From Lachnospiraceae bacterium (GTDB taxonomy: Bacteria > Bacillota > Clostridia > Lachnospirales > Lachnospiraceae), in contig CABJBK010000004.1 of assembly GCA_902363825.1 (NCBI GenBank), positions 131,712 through 195,711 of the forward strand: a stretch of 64,000 nucleotides of DNA, read 5' to 3'. The position numbers were made by a program, and so were the translations under genes. The notes under the pieces were generated by a model. The model made no database searches and was not told the DNA's origin. It saw nothing but the letters and a program-made list of their open reading frames with translations. Of this stretch, positions 8,394 to 16,624 are shown in pieces. The first letter of the stretch is position 1. Every line of letters begins with the position of its first letter.

Positions 8394-9682
8394 TATTTTT
8401 CCTCTAAAACTTCTGCTTTTTGTATCAGTACCGGTTTTCCGGTCTGCCTGTAAAGCCACACGACCGAACTCAGATCTCCGTAATAGGCATCGCTGAACCC
8501 GATCGCCGTATACATATCCGGCGTGTCATCATAAATTCCTATTTTCTCTTCCAGAAACCATTTCTTTAATGTGATATAGGCTTCATATAATTCCGGGCGC
8601 ATGGACGCAATGGATGATTCCATCAACGGATGGGGGCGCCAGAGGAGAACTGCCTCTTTGCTGCCTTTAAAAAAGGTAAATACATCCTTCAGCTTCTCAA
8701 TATATGCAGCACCGTTTTCCAACATCGCATTCAGGCTGGTGTTATACAAAATCACCTTTTTCCCTTTGCTTCTTTCCCGCCATTCTTGCGGTGCATCCAC
8801 ATTCTCCCGGTTTAACGCCCGTACCTTGTCAAATTTGGGCGATCCGAGCGGAAGCAGCTTGTCCTCAATCGGAAAATCCGGCGCCGCTTTCTTAAAGTAC
8901 CGGATGTAGTCATCCTTTTCCGTTTCATTCTGGACAACAACATAATCCGCATATATTACACCGGTCGTCAGTGCGTAGTTTTCCGGTATTCCGTTTCCCT
9001 CCAGGACAAAATACGGTACATAGACCAGTTTCTCTGTATACCGCTTCAGATTTTTGGAATAAAAAAACGGATGCACACTTGTCACATGATTTCCACCATC
9101 GTATGGATTATGTATGAATACGATATCCGGCCGCCTTGCCTCAAAATCATACGAATCATACCCCGTCACCGGAATATAATCGGGATATTCCCCTCCCTCA
9201 TAATGTTCTTCTCCAAGAGTTCCATCCGCTTTTTTGTCATAGTAGGGAATCGGTATGACATAGGCATCGCACGTCTCGTCCTCTCTTGCCGCCAGCCAGA
9301 TACTTTCCAGCGAATCCCACATGGACGCTTTGTAGGGAAGAAAAACCGCTTCTAACTTGTCCGGTATCTCCTTTTGTGTATATTGTATCACGTTCTGCAA
9401 GATTTTTTCTGCCCGTTTTCCCAAGTCTTCTCTCTTTTTCATATCCTGTTCCACAGCAGTCATATAGATCAGTTCACAATAATCTTCCAGTCCGTGAACG
9501 CAATCGAATCCTTCACCATATACTGTCTCAATCTGCGTTCCAATATCTACCGCCATATTCTGGCAACGCGCAAAGGTATCCTGTAACTGCGCTTCCGCAA
9601 TCACATCTGTGATAATTTTCTGATTCTCGCTACAAAGTTCTTCCAGTTTTTTGAATATCTGCTCTCTTACTGTTCTACTCAT
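8393..9682 (-). CDS. CDP-glycerol glycerophosphotransferase-like protein
   Basis: A 429-residue protein whose second half has the TagF/TarF-like GT-B layout. There is a KLLPLGSPKFD loop near residue 275, a KKVILYNTSLNAML strand, AVLLWRPHPLMES with the HP motif, and SDAYYGDLSSVVWLY with the D-x-S-S signature. Family members polymerise or attach polyol phosphates from CDP-activated donors. The N-terminal 120 residues are helical and unassigned. It overlaps the upstream gene by 8 bases and the downstream aminotransferase by 1. Two IspD/TarI-like cytidylyltransferases upstream could supply a CDP donor. A flagellar or cell-surface acceptor is equally possible. Confidence 0.7.
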   Translation of the reverse strand: MSRTVREQIFKKLEELCSENQKIITDVIAEAQLQDTFARCQNMAVDIGTQIETVYGEGFDCVHGLEDYCELIYMTAVEQDMKKREDLGKRAEKILQNVIQYTQKEIPDKLEAVFLPYKASMWDSLESIWLAAREDETCDAYVIPIPYYDKKADGTLGEEHYEGGEYPDYIPVTGYDSYDFEARRPDIVFIHNPYDGGNHVTSVHPFFYSKNLKRYTEKLVYVPYFVLEGNGIPENYALTTGVIYADYVVVQNETEKDDYIRYFKKAAPDFPIEDKLLPLGSPKFDKVRALNRENVDAPQEWRERSKGKKVILYNTSLNAMLENGAAYIEKLKDVFTFFKGSKEAVLLWRPHPLMESSIASMRPELYEAYITLKKWFLEEKIGIYDDTPDMYTAIGFSDAYYGDLSSVVWLYRQTGKPVLIQKAEVLEEK

Positions 9683-11762
9683 TGTTTCTTCCTGATTCCA
9701 AACGCAGCCTGCTGTATACTGCTGCCGGCACGAATTTTTTTACCGCTTCCCAGTTATCCTCTTTGATCCATTTGCGTACCGCAGAAGCACTGATGATCCC
9801 TTGATCGGTCTCAAGCCTTTTTATTTCCTCCACCTCAATTCCATAATTGGGCAGAATCCTTTTCATAGCTTCATTATACTGTCTGGTAACCGGATCCAAA
9901 AGTTCTTCCCCGACAAAACGCTTTGTAATCCCCAACTCCTTCGCCACATATTCTCCAAAAATCGTCAGATCATGTGCTGCGTCCAGGGTATCTTCTTTCT
10001 TTTCTTCTTTTTCAAAATACAGAGGCATCGTTGCATAGGATAATACAAATTCTCCTGAAGGCACAACGATCACATTTTCAAATTGTTCGGTTACCTGCTT
10101 CACCATTGCAAAACGTTCTTCAAATCTGAAATCCGATTTATCTTCCTGCACCACAAAAATATAAAGGTAATCCACTTTACTTCTTGCATGCTCGATCAGA
10201 TAAAGATGTCCTCTGGTCATTGGATTGCAATTCATAACAATGGCTCCCACCGAACTTCCTTTTTCAATCCTTTGACACTCTTTCACTTGTCTAATATATT
10301 TTTCGAACTTTTTCTGCGCTTTTTCATCCAGTATAACTTTTCCCATTTGCAGACATTTGGGATCATCGCTTACTGTATCGTTTAGTAATGGCTCTAACCA
10401 ATTTGCCATTGCATTAGCAATTTCAAAACATCCCTTTGCCGTTGCATGCATGGGTACATCCCAAAACCAGTCATCCTGCCGTTTTTTTATAATATCTGCT
10501 ACTGGCAGATCACTCTGATAATCTGGCTTTTTTTCCATCAGGCGATCAATCAGAATTACAATATCATTTTCCATCAACGTTAGACTTTGTATCATTTCCT
10601 CATAAAGCATGCTATGGTGCAAGGGATACATGATACACTCCACGGCGTAATCTTTCTCCTTCAGTTTTTCCGCCAAAATACATCCAATACTTTCTTCTTC
10701 CCTAAGAACGCAATAGCTCATTGCTATACACGGGCCTATAATGTAAATGTGATGTTTTCCATTTCCATAATTTTTTGTTTCTATGCTTTTTCCCCGCACA
10801 TAAAATTCTTTTGAATTTTGTTTTCTCACATTCTGCGCATCCAACCACGCCTCCCAGTCAATCTTTTCCCCTATAATTCTTTTAATCTGGCTTCTGCCCA
10901 CAATATCATCCCAGCATCTTTTCTCCAGCGGAAATACTCTATGCATACGTCGAATTTCTTCGTCTGATGTCTTGCTTCGACTTTCCGTAGGAAAATACAT
11001 CGTCTGCACTTTTACATTTTTATTTTTAAGATCCTTTTTTATTTTTTCCGTCAAAAAAGAGTGTTTATTCTGACCTACTTTCATTACAAATTTCCAATTC
11101 GAAAGAAGCTTATCCGATGCATATTCCCTAAAATGCTCTGCACCCTCTGCATAAATTGTCATCCTGCCATGTGCAGAATCATTCAACGTTCTGTTCTTGG
11201 CAGGAAAAAGCAGTTCCCATTTCTCTCCTTCGCAAAAATATGGAATATCATACATATCCAAAATATTTGAAAAAATATATGCCCACTCATTGCACTCATC
11301 AATACATACACTTTTTACCCGCGGATATGCCTCTTCAAAAAATAATAACGTGTCCTTTTCCTGTAATTCCATGAGCGCAATATCAATATAAAAAGTACTC
11401 AGCCCCTTCTCATATTCATATGCAAAATAAAGCAGTTGTCCCTGCTCATCAAACACCGGAATAAAGGCCTGTTTCCTTATGCCCCGTTCTTCTAATTGTT
11501 TCAGCAATACATGTAGATGTTCCCAGATCTGAGCGTCATCCTTTTTATGCACATATTTTTCCGTAATAATATACTCATCCCTGCCAGATGATGCCGTGTG
11601 TAATAACGTCTGATAATTCAGATAGCCATAATAGGCACCCGCATCATAAACCAGGATCATATCATCCGTGTGGCCTTTCTGGCAAAAATATGAAAACAAC
11701 CAGCTTCTGTCCAGCTCACTCTTTTCCATGCAGTAAACTTCTGTATCCCAAAATCGTATCAT
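9675..11762 (-). CDS. Multidomain protein with C-terminal citrate-lyase-ligase-type nucleotidyltransferase domain
   Basis: The product has 695 residues. The N-terminal region to about 300 is unassigned. Residues about 330-460 (HHIYIIGPCIAMSYCVL ... WDVPMHATAKGCF) look like an SGNH-hydrolase-like unit, with the late His in a D-x-x-x-H setting. From about 500 on, VGAIVMNCNPMTRGHLYLIE is the HIGH-type nucleotidyl-binding motif of CitC ([citrate lyase] ligase) C-terminal domains, with the late ISASAVRKWI motif. No citrate lyase genes are present, so citrate metabolism is unlikely. A cytidylyl- or adenylyltransfer step for glycan assembly is more plausible. The ATG follows AGGAG at about 8 bases. 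Confidence 0.62.
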   Translation of the reverse strand: MIRFWDTEVYCMEKSELDRSWLFSYFCQKGHTDDMILVYDAGAYYGYLNYQTLLHTASSGRDEYIITEKYVHKKDDAQIWEHLHVLLKQLEERGIRKQAFIPVFDEQGQLLYFAYEYEKGLSTFYIDIALMELQEKDTLLFFEEAYPRVKSVCIDECNEWAYIFSNILDMYDIPYFCEGEKWELLFPAKNRTLNDSAHGRMTIYAEGAEHFREYASDKLLSNWKFVMKVGQNKHSFLTEKIKKDLKNKNVKVQTMYFPTESRSKTSDEEIRRMHRVFPLEKRCWDDIVGRSQIKRIIGEKIDWEAWLDAQNVRKQNSKEFYVRGKSIETKNYGNGKHHIYIIGPCIAMSYCVLREEESIGCILAEKLKEKDYAVECIMYPLHHSMLYEEMIQSLTLMENDIVILIDRLMEKKPDYQSDLPVADIIKKRQDDWFWDVPMHATAKGCFEIANAMANWLEPLLNDTVSDDPKCLQMGKVILDEKAQKKFEKYIRQVKECQRIEKGSSVGAIVMNCNPMTRGHLYLIEHARSKVDYLYIFVVQEDKSDFRFEERFAMVKQVTEQFENVIVVPSGEFVLSYATMPLYFEKEEKKEDTLDAAHDLTIFGEYVAKELGITKRFVGEELLDPVTRQYNEAMKRILPNYGIEVEEIKRLETDQGIISASAVRKWIKEDNWEAVKKFVPAAVYSRLRLESGRNNE

Positions 11763-11773
11763 CTCATCTTCTC

Positions 11774-12484
11774 CTACTTGATCCAGTCTTCCCGCTCCAT
11801 CTTTAACAGTGCCTTAAACAGCTCCAGATCATCTACCGTCGTGACTTTTATATTTTTCTCCGATCCATAGGAAAAATATAATTTCTCGCCCAGCCGCAGC
11901 ATCAGCGTATTGATATAGACCTCTCCCGTGATCTCTCTGCGCTCTGCCTCTTCGTATGCCCAAAGAGCCTTACCATACAGATACGCCTGTGGGGTCTGCA
12001 CACGCATGATCTCTGTACGCGCAATGCCTTCCTGACCGGATATCCCATCTTCGGTTCGAACGATCGTCTCCTGACACCGGACCGCGCTGAGTCCCGATCC
12101 CTTCTGTCTGCATTTTACAATGGCATCCGTGATCACTTCCGCCGGAAGAAACGGACGCACCGCGTCATGCACCAGGATCACATCCTTTTCGCCACATACT
12201 TCCCTTAACGCTTCGATCCCATTTCTGGTGGACTCCTGTCCGTCGCCGCCTCCACTGACGATCCATTTCAATTTTGTAATGCCATATTGTCTGGCATATG
12301 CCCGCAGCACTTCATGCCAGCCGTCAATACACACTACCGCTATCTCATCAATATCCGGATGTTTCTCAAAATTTTCCAGTGTATAGACGATCAGCGGTTT
12401 TTCGTAAACATTCATAAACTGTTTTGGTATATCCTGTGCTGTCCTGCTTCCGTGTCCGCCTGCCAGTATCAGTGCCACATTCAT
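11774..12484 (-). CDS. IspD/TarI-family cytidylyltransferase (copy 2)
   Basis: A 236-residue enzyme. LILAGGHGSRTAQDIPKQF is the CTP-binding loop, VILVHDAVRPF is the metal/phosphate strand, and VQTPQAYLYG and IKVTTVDDLELF complete the IspD/TarI pattern. The family makes CDP-methylerythritol (isoprenoid) or CDP-ribitol (teichoic acid). Position in a glycan operon beside a CDP-glycerol-transferase-like gene favours a polyol-5-phosphate substrate, but sequence alone does not separate the two. The gene is a tandem paralogue of the next one upstream, with a 5-base gap. Confidence 0.78.
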   Translation of the reverse strand: MNVALILAGGHGSRTAQDIPKQFMNVYEKPLIVYTLENFEKHPDIDEIAVVCIDGWHEVLRAYARQYGITKLKWIVSGGGDGQESTRNGIEALREVCGEKDVILVHDAVRPFLPAEVITDAIVKCRQKGSGLSAVRCQETIVRTEDGISGQEGIARTEIMRVQTPQAYLYGKALWAYEEAERREITGEVYINTLMLRLGEKLYFSYGSEKNIKVTTVDDLELFKALLKMEREDWIK

Positions 12485-12489
12485 GACTC

Positions 12490-13212
12490 TTACCGTTCCT
12501 TTCTTTCGTTCTCTTCCTGATGTTTCATACGGTATAACGCCTTAAACATTTCCACGTCCTCTGTGCGGTTGATCTTCAAATTCAGATCCGACCCCGCAGA
12601 GAAACTGACTTTTTCTCCGAGATTTGTCAACATGGAACTGTTGTCCCATGCTCCAAGGCAGTTTTTCCCGACCGCCTCATTGTGCTTTTCCCAGATATAC
12701 GCAAAGTCAAACGCCTGTGGCGTCTGCACTTTCATGATCTCATACCGGTTGATCGACTGATATCCTTCTTTTCCATCCGGCGAATGCATGATCGTATCCA
12801 TGATGTAGGTCGCCGCCACACCCATTCCTTTTTTCCTGCACACCTTGATACTGTCCGTTATGAGTTCTTCCGATACCATTGGACGGATCGCGTCATGTAC
12901 CACGACAATATCTCCCGCTCCCATGCGGTCTTTTAAGAGCTGCAACCCGTGATAGGTAGACTCCTGCGCGTCTTTCCCCCCGGGAATGATCTCCTTTAGC
13001 TTTGTGATATTAAACTGTTTTCCATATACCCGCACCATCTCCTGCCAGCCATCCAGGCAGGTAACGATGATCTCATCGATATCCGGATGATTCTGAAAGA
13101 TTTCCAGAGTGTAAATAATGACCGGTTTATTGTTTACATTCACAAACTGTTTTGGTATGTCCATATGAAAACGTGGATCCAGTCCTCCCGCCAAAATCAA
13201 CGCTGTATTCAT
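12490..13212 (-). CDS. IspD/TarI-family cytidylyltransferase (copy 1)
   Basis: A 240-residue protein with the same architecture as its neighbour: ALILAGGLDPRFHMDIPKQF, IVVVHDAIRPM, VQTPQAFDFA, LKINRTEDVEMF. The loop reads GGLDPRF where the neighbour has GGHGSRT. The G-x-R-x core that contacts CTP is therefore partly altered, and activity or nucleotide preference may differ. It is the first gene of the left glycan operon; upstream lie a terminator and a sigma-28-like -10 element. The two proteins could act on different polyol phosphates or form a heterodimer. Both are guesses. Confidence 0.75.
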   Translation of the reverse strand: MNTALILAGGLDPRFHMDIPKQFVNVNNKPVIIYTLEIFQNHPDIDEIIVTCLDGWQEMVRVYGKQFNITKLKEIIPGGKDAQESTYHGLQLLKDRMGAGDIVVVHDAIRPMVSEELITDSIKVCRKKGMGVAATYIMDTIMHSPDGKEGYQSINRYEIMKVQTPQAFDFAYIWEKHNEAVGKNCLGAWDNSSMLTNLGEKVSFSAGSDLNLKINRTEDVEMFKALYRMKHQEENERKER

Positions 13213-13233
13213 CTTCTGTCCCCCTCACTCAAT

Positions 13234-13266
13234 CAAAAAAGGACTTTCGCACTACGCAAAAAGTCC
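13234..13266 (-). terminator. Rho-independent terminator after the ATPase/nuclease cassette
   Basis: On the minus strand, GGACTTT and AAAGTCC form a stem around a short GC-containing loop, followed by six T residues. It lies about 100 bases beyond the stop of the PD-(D/E)XK gene and just before the glycan operon's first gene. If the sigma-28-like box at 13331 is a real promoter, this hairpin would sit in the leader of the glycan operon and could attenuate it. Confidence 0.65.
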
Positions 13267-13330
13267 CCTTCTTTTGTTTCTTCAAGCGCCGCCAATTCCA
13301 TTTGACCCAGCATTAAATTTTATATTTTAT

Positions 13331-13358
13331 ATATCGGCCGATTGTTCGTTTTTCCTAA
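13331..13358 (-). promoter_or_regulatory. Sigma-28-like -10 element ahead of the left glycan operon
   Basis: On the minus strand the octamer GCCGATAT (13338 to 13331) matches the flagellar sigma-28 -10 box, with an AT-rich start region after it. The -35 is poor: TTAG lies 16 bases upstream, where consensus is TAAA at 15. The same -10 type precedes flgM, flaG and flagellin in this window, so a shared flagellar sigma factor for the glycan operon is plausible but not secure. Confidence 0.4.
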
Positions 13359-13365
13359 CCTCTGG

Positions 13366-13794
13366 CTAAGACAAGGTTTCTTCCATTTTAATTGTCTGAT
13401 ATTTAAGTTTTGTTCCACATTTATCCTTAAATTTTTTAAATTTAGTACTTGTCACAGCATGTGTCCGCACCTTGCTCGGCACAATTCGATAAAAAAATGT
13501 GTAGCCTTGTAATTCTGCTGCGCACAACCTTTCACCATTTTCAAGCTGTGGTATTGCTTCATCTATATTCCCACCTTTCAGTTCAATGAAATAAGCCTTT
13601 TTCAACGAATCATTTATGAGAAGAAAATCACAGCATTTTTGTTGTTTTACCAGTTCTCCATCTAATTTGTACTGGCGCACACAATATTGTTGACCGGGAT
13701 TTACAGCTCTATGCTCTCTTGTTGTCCCTAAATCCTTTGAAACTATTATCTTCTGGTTCTCCTCACAATGTGATTTTTCTTTCGTAAGAAGCAC
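13366..13794 (-). CDS. Small PD-(D/E)XK nuclease-like protein, partner of the ATPase
   Basis: The product has 142 residues. The core reads CCDFLLI, then AYFIELKGG, then AIPQLENG: Asp56, Glu71 and Lys73 have the D-x(n)-E-x-K spacing of PD-(D/E)XK nucleases, with a glutamine in the following helix. A basic C-terminal tail (residues 108-132) could contact nucleic acid. I do not recognise a named family. The start is a GTG immediately after the TAA of the ATPase gene and behind GGAGGGGG, so the two are translationally coupled. Inferred role: nucleolytic effector of an ATPase-driven defence module. Catalysis is not demonstrated. Confidence 0.6.
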   Translation of the reverse strand: MLLTKEKSHCEENQKIIVSKDLGTTREHRAVNPGQQYCVRQYKLDGELVKQQKCCDFLLINDSLKKAYFIELKGGNIDEAIPQLENGERLCAAELQGYTFFYRIVPSKVRTHAVTSTKFKKFKDKCGTKLKYQTIKMEETLS

Positions 13795-15114
13795 TTATAC
13801 CCCCTCCCCTTTTAACGCTTTCTCTTTCAGCATCACCATCCGGTCATAATCATCATTAATATCTTCCGAAGCTCCATCAATTACTTCATTCTCAATCGCT
13901 CCAAACTCCTCATCCATGCACGAAATAGCTTTCCCCTTATTTAGGAAAAAGGCCGCAATTTCAGAAGCTGAGATCCATTCGTTTTCGTTTATAATCCGTT
14001 TCAATTGCTCTTTGTCTACTACGCTTGAGATCCGATCCGCATACAATAAATTATTTATTGTTCCTAAAATATATGGACTATGTGTTGTAATAAATATCTG
14101 ATTTTTACGTTTGCCCCTAGCTAATGAAATAAATTCTGTAATTAATTTCTGCGCATTAGGAAATAAATGAGATTCTGGTTCTTCAATAATAAAATAAGCT
14201 TTTTTATTATTAAGCAGATAATAAAAGAGAACGTTTAAAATCCATACCGACTCCTGCTGACCCGAAGATGCAAAGTTTATTTTTACATAGCGCTCTTCCT
14301 CCACTTGAAGTCTTTCTTCTCCTTCAATATTTCTGTATTCTCCATTCAAGATTCTCTTCATCAGGTCCGCCGTCAGATATAGAAGCTCTTTTTCTACTCG
14401 CACATCTGTCAAACGCAACATATCCTGAATCATTTGTTCTGCACCTTGCGCAAAAGTCGACTTTAACATTAATATTCTTTCCAAATAATTCTGCGTGCAA
14501 TAATCTATATTTTTCTTTTGTGTGTCATCCATTGCGCTATAAATATAATTTAACTGCGTACTCAGCAGTGTAATCATGCTTCTTCCTGCTGGTATATAAA
14601 CTACTTCCGCATCATCCTGAAAAATATTATTGATTTTGCCTTTAATAATATCGACCTCTCCGATAAATGTCATTTCATTTTTTAATGAAATCTCTTTTTC
14701 CATTGCCTGAAGGCTATCTGACAAAGCAGCGCTAATATCAACCCATATATAATTTGGTGATATCGGATCTGATGTCAGAGAAATTTTGATCCACACACCA
14801 TCTGTATATTCATATTGCAGACTCATGTTCCTATCCATACACCAGGTAGAACCGAACGTCTGCAAAAAATTAGACCTAATATCTCTGATTAAGCTTTTTT
14901 TTACTGAAAATTTCAACGTATTCTCTTGGCTTCCAAGCAAACACCTTTTTCTTAATTGAGCATACAAAACATTTTTTACATTCTTAAAGAAAAAAACACT
15001 TTTGGCTATCGTACTTTTCCCCGATGCCTGCTGTCCTGTAAATATCATAAGGTCTTTAATATCCAGCTCACAATGATCTATCGGTCCCAACTTATTTATT
15101 ATAATTTGCGGCAT
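13795..15114 (-). CDS. ABC/AAA-type ATPase (AAA_15/AAA_21, OLD-like)
   Basis: The product has 439 residues. Walker A is GQQASGKST at 27-35. An ABC-type signature SSGQQ lies at 283-287, Walker B YFIIEEPE at 307-314 with a catalytic Glu, and the switch His in ITTHSPYIL at 345. The region between (about 45-270) is a helical insertion. This is the SMC/OLD-like layout found in many phage-defence ATPases (Septu PtuA, PARIS AriA, OLD). No TOPRIM domain is fused. GGGAG precedes the ATG at six bases, and a clear sigma-A promoter lies just upstream. It is coupled to the nuclease-like gene behind it. Function as immunity is inference. Confidence 0.75.
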   Translation of the reverse strand: MPQIIINKLGPIDHCELDIKDLMIFTGQQASGKSTIAKSVFFFKNVKNVLYAQLRKRCLLGSQENTLKFSVKKSLIRDIRSNFLQTFGSTWCMDRNMSLQYEYTDGVWIKISLTSDPISPNYIWVDISAALSDSLQAMEKEISLKNEMTFIGEVDIIKGKINNIFQDDAEVVYIPAGRSMITLLSTQLNYIYSAMDDTQKKNIDYCTQNYLERILMLKSTFAQGAEQMIQDMLRLTDVRVEKELLYLTADLMKRILNGEYRNIEGEERLQVEEERYVKINFASSGQQESVWILNVLFYYLLNNKKAYFIIEEPESHLFPNAQKLITEFISLARGKRKNQIFITTHSPYILGTINNLLYADRISSVVDKEQLKRIINENEWISASEIAAFFLNKGKAISCMDEEFGAIENEVIDGASEDINDDYDRMVMLKEKALKGEGV

Positions 15115-15161
15115 AATAATCTCCCTATTTTTCTCTAATCTAATTTTTACCGTTTATTATA

Positions 15162-15190
15162 ATTATACCCTTATTACACCTGTTCCTCAA
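15162..15190 (-). promoter_or_regulatory. Sigma-A promoter of the ATPase/nuclease cassette
   Basis: On the minus strand TTGAGG (15190 to 15185) and TATAAT (15167 to 15162) are separated by exactly 17 bases, close to the vegetative consensus. The -35 lies inside the last codons of the 45-codon gene, and transcription would begin about 40 bases before the ATPase ATG. With the terminator at 13234 this gives the pair its own transcription unit. Confidence 0.6.
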
Positions 15191-15311
15191 TCTTTTTCTT
15201 ATAATCGGACAGCGTAAATTTACCTTCGGAAATAATGGTGTAGAGTTCACCCACGATGCTCTGATAAAGTATCAGGCAATGACCTGTGGATTTAATATAC
15301 AGCTTTATCAT
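15174..15311 (-). CDS. Unassigned 45-residue protein
   Basis: A short frame encoding 45 residues, starting MIKLYIKSTGHCLILYQSIV and ending in a charged helix (SDYKKKIEEQV). It is supported by a strong ribosome site, GAGGAGAGG, about six bases before the ATG, and by typical codon use. It lies between the nucleotidyltransferase at 15385 and the ATPase at 15114, on the same strand as both. I recognise no family. It could be a small partner of the ATPase pair, or the remnant of a mobile-element gene. Confidence 0.5.
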   Translation of the reverse strand: MIKLYIKSTGHCLILYQSIVGELYTIISEGKFTLSDYKKKIEEQV

Positions 15312-15384
15312 TTAATACCTCTCCTCATAAATTAATCCTTTGACCCTTAAAGGGGCACCCTGTAATCAGGATACCCCTTTGCAT

Positions 15385-16461
15385 TTACTCCGATTTCAAA
15401 TTCAATTTTTTCTCCATCCGGCGCATTTCTTCGAATTCGCCCATATCCAGGAAGGAATCCTCGCTGATTGGATACATTCCAACCTGTTTTCCCTCTTGTA
15501 TAAGTAAATCTGTCAGATCTGTCATATGAAAAAATGTATCTTCCGGTATCTTCTGTAACAGGTCCGGATTCAATACATACATTCCTGTATTTACAAAATA
15601 GGATAGTTTGGGTTTTTCCTCCATAGAAATAACAGTACCATTTTCCTTTGAATGGATCACTCCATATGGAACCACAATATTTTTTAACGCCGATACTATT
15701 GTGATCGCATTGCCGGACTCTTTATGATATTTGTAAATATCCGCATAATCAGCATGAATCAGGATATCACAATTTGTCACAATGATAGGGCATTCAAACT
15801 CTGTATCGATCAGCCGCAGACTTCCTGCCGTTCCAAGAGGCTTGTCCTCTTCCACATATTGAATGGAGTACTCCTTCGCCAGATCTGCAAAATAAGACTT
15901 GATCATGCTCTTTTTATAATTAACCGTAGCATAAAAATCTGCAACTCCATATTCCACAAATTTGTCAATGATACGTTCCATGATTGGAATATCCCCTATT
16001 GGTATCAACGGTTTGGGCAGAATTTTCGTATATGGGTAAAGCCTGGTTCCCTTTCCGCCCGCCATCACTACGACCGGAACCTCCCGTAACGTTTTCATGT
16101 CACGTTTTTCCATCTCTGTCACATCTTCACGATCCAGTATGATATCTGTGACTTTACCTTCTGCGTCCAAGACCGGAAGTGCCTTCACCTGCACTTTTTT
16201 CATATAATCCTGTGCCTGCGATTCCTCGCCGCGATATACAATCTTTGGATCCTTATTCATGATATCTGCCACTGCCACATCTAATTTTCCGGATCTTATG
16301 ATCCATCGACGAATATCGCCATCCGTAACCGTTCCCTGCAGCCTGCCACTCTTATCTACAATAAACAAGATCCCATGTGCATTAGCATCTATCTTTTCCA
16401 TCGCTTCTACTATATGTAATGTACTTTCCCCCAGGAACTGAATCAATTGCTCTTTCCTCAT
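15385..16461 (-). CDS. ptmE: CBS-domain sugar-1-phosphate nucleotidyltransferase (PtmE-like)
   Basis: The product has 358 residues. Two CBS motifs fill residues about 10-115 (GTVTDGDIRRW, VTDIILDREDV). A NTP_transferase domain follows, with VVVMAGGKGTRLYPYTKILPKP as the nucleotide-binding loop and IIVTNCDILIHADY as the metal site. This architecture matches Campylobacter PtmE, which makes GDP-glucosamine at the start of the legionaminic acid route, so it fits the nonulosonate genes transcribed divergently from it. Substrate is inferred from context. An imperfect hairpin without a T-run lies just past its stop (about 15346-15380), so read-through into the 45-codon gene is possible. Confidence 0.72.
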   Translation of the reverse strand: MRKEQLIQFLGESTLHIVEAMEKIDANAHGILFIVDKSGRLQGTVTDGDIRRWIIRSGKLDVAVADIMNKDPKIVYRGEESQAQDYMKKVQVKALPVLDAEGKVTDIILDREDVTEMEKRDMKTLREVPVVVMAGGKGTRLYPYTKILPKPLIPIGDIPIMERIIDKFVEYGVADFYATVNYKKSMIKSYFADLAKEYSIQYVEEDKPLGTAGSLRLIDTEFECPIIVTNCDILIHADYADIYKYHKESGNAITIVSALKNIVVPYGVIHSKENGTVISMEEKPKLSYFVNTGMYVLNPDLLQKIPEDTFFHMTDLTDLLIQEGKQVGMYPISEDSFLDMGEFEEMRRMEKKLNLKSE

Positions 16462-16497
16462 ATCGTTTATCTCCCGTTTAAAGTTTTCCTAATTCTT

Positions 16498-16526
16498 ATT
16501 TTAAACCAGTAATATAGCAAAAGCAA
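16498..16526 (-). promoter_or_regulatory. Candidate sigma-A promoter for the CBS-nucleotidyltransferase gene
   Basis: On the minus strand TTGCTT (16526 to 16521) and TAAAAT (16503 to 16498) are spaced by 17 bases, about 40 bases before the ATG at 16461. It is divergent from the promoter at 16553. Confidence 0.45.
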
Positions 16527-16552
16527 TGATAACAATTTTTTCCTTCACTCCC

Positions 16553-16581
16553 TTGAATGTTGCGAACTTTTCCTCTACAAT
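16553..16581 (+). promoter_or_regulatory. Sigma-A promoter of the nonulosonic acid operon
   Basis: TTGAAT and TACAAT are separated by 17 bases, with the -10 ending 43 bases before the aminotransferase ATG. GGAG (in ACCCGGAGATGAC) precedes the start. The following six genes are closely packed on the plus strand and probably form one transcript ending at the terminator at 22655. Confidence 0.55.
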
Positions 16582-16624
16582 AGACTTCAGTATATAATCA
16601 TCATTTTTACCCGGAGATGACAAA

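Noticed and set aside
15346..15380. Terminator after the CBS-nucleotidyltransferase
   Set aside because: A stem (AAAGGGG ... CCCCTTT) is present, but no T-run follows on the minus strand, so I list it only as structure.
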